From assembly GCF_051401765.1 (NCBI RefSeq), contig NW_027480449.1, positions 3,906,001 to 3,970,000 of the forward strand: DNA of 64,000 nt, read 5' to 3'. Position numbers and translations under genes: made by a program. Each line of letters begins with the position of its first letter. Positions within the stretch are counted from its first letter, which is position 1. Shown here in pieces: positions 59,266-64,000 of the stretch. The stretch is from Calliopsis andreniformis. Its lineage: Eukaryota; Arthropoda; Insecta; Hymenoptera; Andrenidae. The notes under the pieces are model-generated. The model was not told the origin of the DNA and did no database searches. It saw only the letters and a list, made by a program, of their open reading frames with translations.

Positions 59266-60700
59266 GATTGAAACCTGTGAATTCAGGATATTCTATTGAG
59301 GATTGAGGATTGACAACTGATTGTTGAGGACTGAGGGCTGAAGATTGAGGATTCAGGTTTGAGTATTCAGAATTGAGGTTTGAGGACTGAGGATTGAGGA
59401 TTGATGATTGAGGATTGAGGATTGAGGGTTGAGGATTGAAGATTCAGTATTGAGGATTGAAGATTGAGGATTGAGGTTTGAGGATTGAGGATTGAGGATT
59501 GAGGATTCAGGATTGAGTATTCAAGATTGAGGACTCATGATTGTGGTTCGAGGACAGAGGATTGAGGCTTGAGGATTGAGGATTGAGGATTGAGGATTGA
59601 GGATTGATGATTGAGGATTGAACATTGAGGATTGAGGATTCAGGATTGAGGATTGAGTACTGGGGATTGCGGATTGAACATTGAGGATTGAGGATTGAGG
59701 ATTGAGGACTGAAGATTGAATATTGATGATTGAAGATTGATGATTGAGGATTGAGAGTTGTGGATTGAGGACGAGGACTGAGGGTTGAGTATTGATGTCT
59801 GAGGTCTGAGGATTGAGGATTGAGGATTGAGAATTGAGGATTGAGGATTGAGGATTGGGGATTGAGGATTGAGGATCGAGGATTGAAGATTGAAGATTGG
59901 GTATTGAGGATTGAACATTGAGTATTCAGGATTGAGGTTTGAGGATTGAGGATTGAGGATTGAATATTGAATATTGATGATTGAAGGTTGAGGATTGAGG
60001 ATTGAGGGTTATGGATTCAGGACGAGGACTGAGGGTTCAGTATTGATGTTTGAGGTCTGAGGATTGAGGACAGAGGATTGAGAATTGAGGATTGAGGATT
60101 GAGCATTGAAGATTGAGGATTGGGTATTGAGGATTGAAGAATGAGGACTGTGGATTGAGGATTGTGGATTGAGGATTGAAGATTGAGTATTGAGGATTGA
60201 AGATTGAGGATTGAGGATTGAGGATTGAGGATTGAGGATTGAGGATTGAGGATTGATGATTGAGGATTGAGGATTGAAGATTGAGTATTGAGGATTGAAG
60301 ATTGAGGATTGAGGATTGACGATTGAGGATTGAGGATTGAGGATTGAGGATTGAGGATTGATGTTTGAGGTCTGAGGATTGAGGATAGAGGATTGAGAAT
60401 TGAGGATTTAAGATTGAGGATTGGGTATTGAGGATTGAACAATGAGGATTGAGGTTTGAGGATTGAGGATTGAGGTCTGAAGATTGAATATTGATGATTG
60501 AAGATTGAGGATTGGGGATTGAGGGATGTGGATTGGGGACCAGGACTGAGGGTTGAATATTGACGTTTAAGGTCTGAGGATTGAGGATTGAGGATTGAGG
60601 ATTGAGGACTGAGGATTGAAGATTGAGGATTGAGGGTTGAGGATTAAAGGTTGAGCATTGAGGATTGAAGATTGAGGATTGATGATTGAGGATTGAGGAT
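59266..60700. repeat. 1,593-bp tandem copy with a 147-bp deletion
   Basis: It begins at the TTGAAAC/CTGTGAA pair of an R core and follows 57,673-59,265 at +1,593 bp (anchor 59289 against 57696). The period equals 228 units minus 3, matching three hexamers near 58177, 58428 and 59088. Past about 60,400 the offset falls to 1,446 bp (TTAAAGG at 59,198 and 60,644), a loss of 147 bp, exactly 21 units. It is more diverged from its parent than the larger duplications are, so it looks older. Confidence 0.82.
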
Positions 60701-62160
60701 TGAGGATTGAGGATTGAGGATTGAGGATTGAGGATTGAGGAATGAGGATTGATGTTTGAGGTCTGAGGATTGAGGATAGAGGATTGAGAATTGAGGATTG
60801 AGGATTGAGGATTGAGGATTGAGGATTGAGGATTCAGGATTGAGGATTGAGGATTGAGGATTGAGGATTGAGGATTGAAAATTGAGGACTGGGGACTGAG
60901 TGTTGAGGGTTGAGTGATGAGAATTGGTGTTTGCGGATAGAGATTTAAAGATTGCAGATTGAGTATTGAGTATTGAAGACTGTGAATTGATTATATTCTA
61001 TTGAGGATTGAGAATTGACAACTGATTGTTGAGGACTGAGGTCTGAAGATTGAGGATTCAGGATTGAGGATCCAGGATTGAGGATTGAGGACTGAGGATT
61101 GAGGATAGAGGATTGACGATTGAGGATTGAGGATTGAGCATTGAGGATTGAGGATTGAAGATTGAGGATTGGGTATTGCGGATTGAACATTGAGGATTGA
61201 GGATTGAGGATTGAGGACTGAAGATTGAATATTGATGATTGAAGATTGATGATTGAGGATTGAGGGTTGTGGATTGAGGACGAGGACTGAGGGTTGAGTA
61301 TTGATGTCTGAGGTCTGAGGATTGAGGATTGAGGATTGAGAATTGAGGATTGAGCATTGAGGATTGAAGATTGAGGATTGGGTATTGAGGATTGAAGATT
61401 GAGAATTGAGGATTGAGGATTGAACATTGAGGACTGAGTGTTGAGGGTTGAGTGATGAGAATTGATGTTTGTGGATAGAGATTTGAAGATTGCAGATTGG
61501 GTGTTGAGTATCGAAAACTGTGAATTGAGGATATTCTATTGGGGATTGAGGATTGACAACTGATTGTTGAGGACTGAGGGCTGAAGATTGAGGATTCAGG
61601 ATTGAGGATTCAGAATTGTTGTTTGAGGACTGAGGATTGAAGATTGAAGATTGAGTATTGGGTGTTGAGGATTGAGGATTGAGGATTGAGGATTGAGGAT
61701 GAGGGTTGAGGGTTGAAGATTGAGGTTTGAGGACTCAGGACTGAGGATTGAGGATTGAGAATTGAGGATTAAGGATTGAGGATTGAAGATTGAGGATGGG
61801 GTATTGAGGATTGAAGAGTGAGGATGGCGGATGGGCGATTGAGGATTGAGGATTGAAGATTGAGTATTCAGGATTGGAAATTGGCGATTGAGGATTGAGG
61901 ATTGAGGATCGAGGATTGAGGATTGAGGATTGAAGATTGAGTATTGAGGATTGAAGATTGAGGATTGAGGATTGAGGATTGAGGATTGAGGATTGAGTAT
62001 TGAAGATTGAGGATTGATGATTGAGGATTGAGGATTGAGGGTTGAGGATTGAGTATTGAGGATTGAGGATTGAAGATTGAGGATTGAGGATTGAGGATTG
62101 AGGATTTAAGGTTGAGTACTGAGGATTGAAGATTGAGAATTGAGGATTGAGGATTGAACA

Positions 62161-62356
62161 TTGAGGACTGAGTGTTGAGTGTTGAGTGATGAGAATTGTT
62201 GTTTGTGGATAGAGATTTGAAGATTGCAGATTGAGCATTGAGTATTGAAAACTGTGAATTGGGGATATTCTATTGAGGATTGAGAATTGTCACCTGATTG
62301 TTCAGGACTGAGGGCTGGAGATTGAGGATTCAGTATTGAGGATTCAGAATTGAGGT
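62161..62356 (+). repeat. 196-bp core, late family (2 copies, 62266 and 63790)
   Basis: Marks are GTGTTGAGTGTTGAG in the 5' part, GAGCATTGAGTATTG, TTGGGGA before the anchor, and GTCACCTGATTGTT with CTGGAGA on the 3' side. It combines V1-like 3' units (GTCACCTG) with a P-like unit before the anchor, which suggests recombination between families. The copy at 62266 has TTGTTGT where 63790 has TTGATGT. Confidence 0.8.
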
Positions 62357-63685
62357 TTGAGGACTGAGGATTGAGGATTGAGGATTGAAGATTGAGTACT
62401 GAGGATTGAAGATTGAGGATTGAGGATTGAGGGTTGAGGATTGAGGATGAGGGCTGAGGGTTGAGGATTGAGGTTTAAGGACTGAGGCCTGAGGATTGAG
62501 GATTGAGAATTGAGGAATGAGGATTGAGTATTGAAGACTGAGGAAAGGGTATTGAGTATTAAGGACTGAAGATTGAGGATTGAGGATTGAGGATTGAGGG
62601 TTGAGGATTGAGTATTGAGGATTGAGGATTGAAGATTGAGGATTGAGGATTGAGGATTGAGGATTTAAGGTTGAGTACTGAGGATTGACGATTGAGGATT
62701 GAGGATTGAGCATTGAGGATTGAGGATTGAAGATTGAGGATTGGGTATTGCGGATTGAACATTGAGGATTGAGGATTGAGGATTGAGGACTGAAGATTGA
62801 ATATTGATGATTGAAGATTGATGATTGAGGATTGAGGGTTGTGGATTGAGGACGAGGACTGAGGGTTGAGTATTGATGTCTGAGGTCTGAGGATTGAGGA
62901 TTGAGGATTGAGAATTGAGGATTGAGCATTGAGGATTGAAGATTGAGGATTGGGTATTGAGGATTGATGATTGAGGATTGAGCATTGAGGATTGAAGATT
63001 GAGGACTTAGTGTTGAGGGTTGAGTGATGGGAATTGATCTTTGTGGATTGAGATTTGAAGATTGAAGAATGGGGATTGAGTATTGAAAACTGTGAATTGA
63101 GGATATTCTATTGATGATTGAGGATTGAAAATCGATTGTTGAGGACTGAGGGCTGAAGATTGAGGATTCATGATTAAGGATTCGGGATTGAGGTTTGAGG
63201 ACTGAGGATTGAGAGTTGAGGATTGAGGATTGAAGATTCACGATTGAGGATTGTGGATTGAGGATTGAGGATTGAACATTGAGGACTGAGTGTTGAGGGT
63301 TGAGTGATGAGAATTGATGTTTGTGGATAGAGGCTTGAAGGTTGAAGATTGTGTATTGAGTATTGAAAACTGTGAATTGAGGATATTCTATTGAGGATTC
63401 AGGATTGACAACTGATTGTTGAGGACACAGGTCTGAAGATTGAGGATTCAGGATTGAGGATTCAGAATTGAGGTTTGAGGACTGAGGATTGAGGATTGAA
63501 GATTGAGTATTGAGGATTGAAGATTGAGGATTGAGGATTGAGGATTGAGGATTGAGGATTGAGGGTTGAGGATTGAGGATTGAGGATTGAGGATTGAGGA
63601 TTGAAGATTGATTATTGAGGATTGAGGATTTAAGATTGAGTACTGAGGATTGAAGATTGAGAATTGAGGATTGAGGATTGAACAT
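62330..63685 (-). other. Longest stop-free minus-strand reading (451 codons), judged non-coding
   Basis: The conceptual product is made only of variants of the heptapeptide QSSILNP, with no signal peptide, domain or non-repeat end. It crosses the T and T2 cores without a stop only because of local phase. Minus-strand stops in this array come from core units (CTA in TATTCTA, TCA in TTCAGGA, TTA in TTAAAGA), so the length of each reading depends on hexamer phase shifts. The minus-strand ATG comes from CAT in units such as AACATTG. Nothing supports transcription or translation. Confidence is for the reading being open, not for a gene. Confidence 0.6.
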
Positions 63686-64000
63686 TGAGGACTGAGTGTT
63701 GAGTGTTGAGTGATGAGAATTGATGTTTGTGGATAGAGATTTGAAGATTGCAGATTGAGCATTGAGTATTGAAAACTGTGAATTGGGGATATTCTATTGA
63801 GGATTGAGTATTGTCACCTGATTGTTGAGGACTGAGGGCTGGAGATTGAGGATTCAGTATTGAGGATTCAGAATTGAGGTTTGAGGACTGAGGATTGAGG
63901 ATTGAGGATTGAAGATTGAGTATTGAGGATTGAAGATTGAGGATTGAGGATTGAGGATTGAGAATGAGGGCTGAGGGTTGAGGATTGAGGTTTAAGGACT

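Larger units (their letters stand above)
1..64000 (+). repeat. Heptamer satellite array (TTGAGGA)n filling the window
   Basis: Every part of the window reads as consecutive copies of TTGAGGA or close variants (TTGAAGA, TTGAGTA, CTGAGGA, TTGAGGG, TTGAGAA), always in this orientation. C is absent from the consensus on the plus strand and appears only in variant units. The longest perfect runs are about ten units, for example near 16,415-16,483. No unique sequence, transposon or gene interrupts the array, and neither edge is reached. The minus strand (TCCTCAA) has no stop codon in any frame of the consensus; the plus strand has TGA in every frame. Array size and higher-order structure suggest eukaryotic heterochromatic satellite DNA; that is inference. 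The unit is not one of the common telomere repeats (TTAGGG, TTTAGGG, TTAGG). Confidence 0.97.
60701..64000 (+). repeat. Right-edge mosaic of Q, P, T, T2 and late cores
   Basis: Anchors are 60994 (Q), 61532 (P), 62266, 63104 (T), 63384 (T2) and 63790. A W module lies at about 61.60-61.88 kb. The interval 62.45-63.52 kb matches 7.43-8.15 kb with some rearrangement. The cores at 62266 and 63790 are sister copies 1,524 bp apart. The array continues past the window edge in the middle of a unit series. No gene is seen. Confidence 0.83.

Noticed and set aside
62330..63685. Long minus-strand open readings (up to 451 codons) as real repetitive proteins
   Set aside because: The products are only QSSILNP-type repeats, overlapping readings of the same composition occur in different frames of the same strand, and stop-free frames follow directly from the 7-bp unit. 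There are no non-repeat ends, domains or start-site signals.
1..64000. Telomeric repeat tract
   Set aside because: TTGAGGA is not a telomere repeat I know, units are too variable, the array does not end within the window, and the multi-kilobase duplications with interspersed cores fit satellite DNA better. A subtelomeric position remains possible.
1..64000. CRISPR array
   Set aside because: There are no unique spacers between repeats. Cores are separated by variable runs of the same heptamer and no cas-like gene is present.
1..64000. tRNA, rRNA or structured RNA genes
   Set aside because: The C-poor strand cannot supply the paired stems such RNAs need, and no tRNA- or rRNA-like stretch was seen on either strand.
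1..64000. Assigning the array to a named organism or to a prokaryote with heptameric intergenic repeats
   Set aside because: Short heptamer repeats that translate to similar NPQS-type peptides may occur in several lineages, but there is no gene or unique flank here to decide, so any name would be a guess.

Overview
The whole 64 kb is one uninterrupted satellite array. Its building block is a 7-bp unit, TTGAGGA on the plus strand, in the same orientation from end to end. I found no protein-coding gene, no tRNA or rRNA, no mobile element, no CRISPR array and no stretch of unique DNA. The organism cannot be named from this sequence. Tens of kilobases of gene-free, hierarchically amplified tandem repeat is most typical of eukaryotic heterochromatin (pericentromeric, subtelomeric or sex-chromosome satellite). 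A large heptamer array in a prokaryotic genome, or an assembly effect, cannot be excluded.

The array has three levels. Level 1 is the heptamer: runs of perfect copies (up to about ten) alternate with one- and two-base variants. Rare 6-bp units (CGAGGA, TGAGGG, TGATGG) and very rare 8-bp units shift the phase. Level 2 is a recurrent 196-bp core of 28 specific degenerate heptamers, marked by TATTCTA, CTGTGAA and CTGATTG. I located 77 full cores, falling into about 15 sequence families, plus 11 copies of only the 3' half. Level 3 is large near-identical tandem duplications with periods of 2,084, 2,216, about 2,912, 6,832, 2,732, 2,928 (and a 2,075 deletion variant), 9,431, 4,101 and 1,593 bp.

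Layout: 1-2.2 kb mosaic related to 14.3-16.5 kb; 2.23-6.40 kb two 2,084-bp copies; about 5.95-9.13 kb a 2,216-bp-spaced module; 9.1-12.1 kb mosaic; 12.13-25.79 kb two 6,832-bp copies, each holding two roughly 2.9-kb sub-repeats; 25.8-28.9 kb a third, shortened sub-repeat; 28.9-36.9 kb one deleted and two full 2,928-bp copies; 36.9-46.4 kb a 9,431-bp copy; 46.4-59.3 kb its second copy, enlarged by an internal 4,101-bp duplication; 59.3-60.7 kb a shortened 1,593-bp copy; 60.7-64 kb mosaic. The window begins and ends inside the array.

The minus strand is almost free of stops in all three frames, because a 7-bp unit cycles through the same 21-nt, 7-codon series in every frame and always gives a QSSILNP-type heptapeptide. 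The long minus-strand readings (up to 451 codons) are therefore a property of the repeat, not evidence of genes. The plus strand has TGA every 21 nt in every frame.
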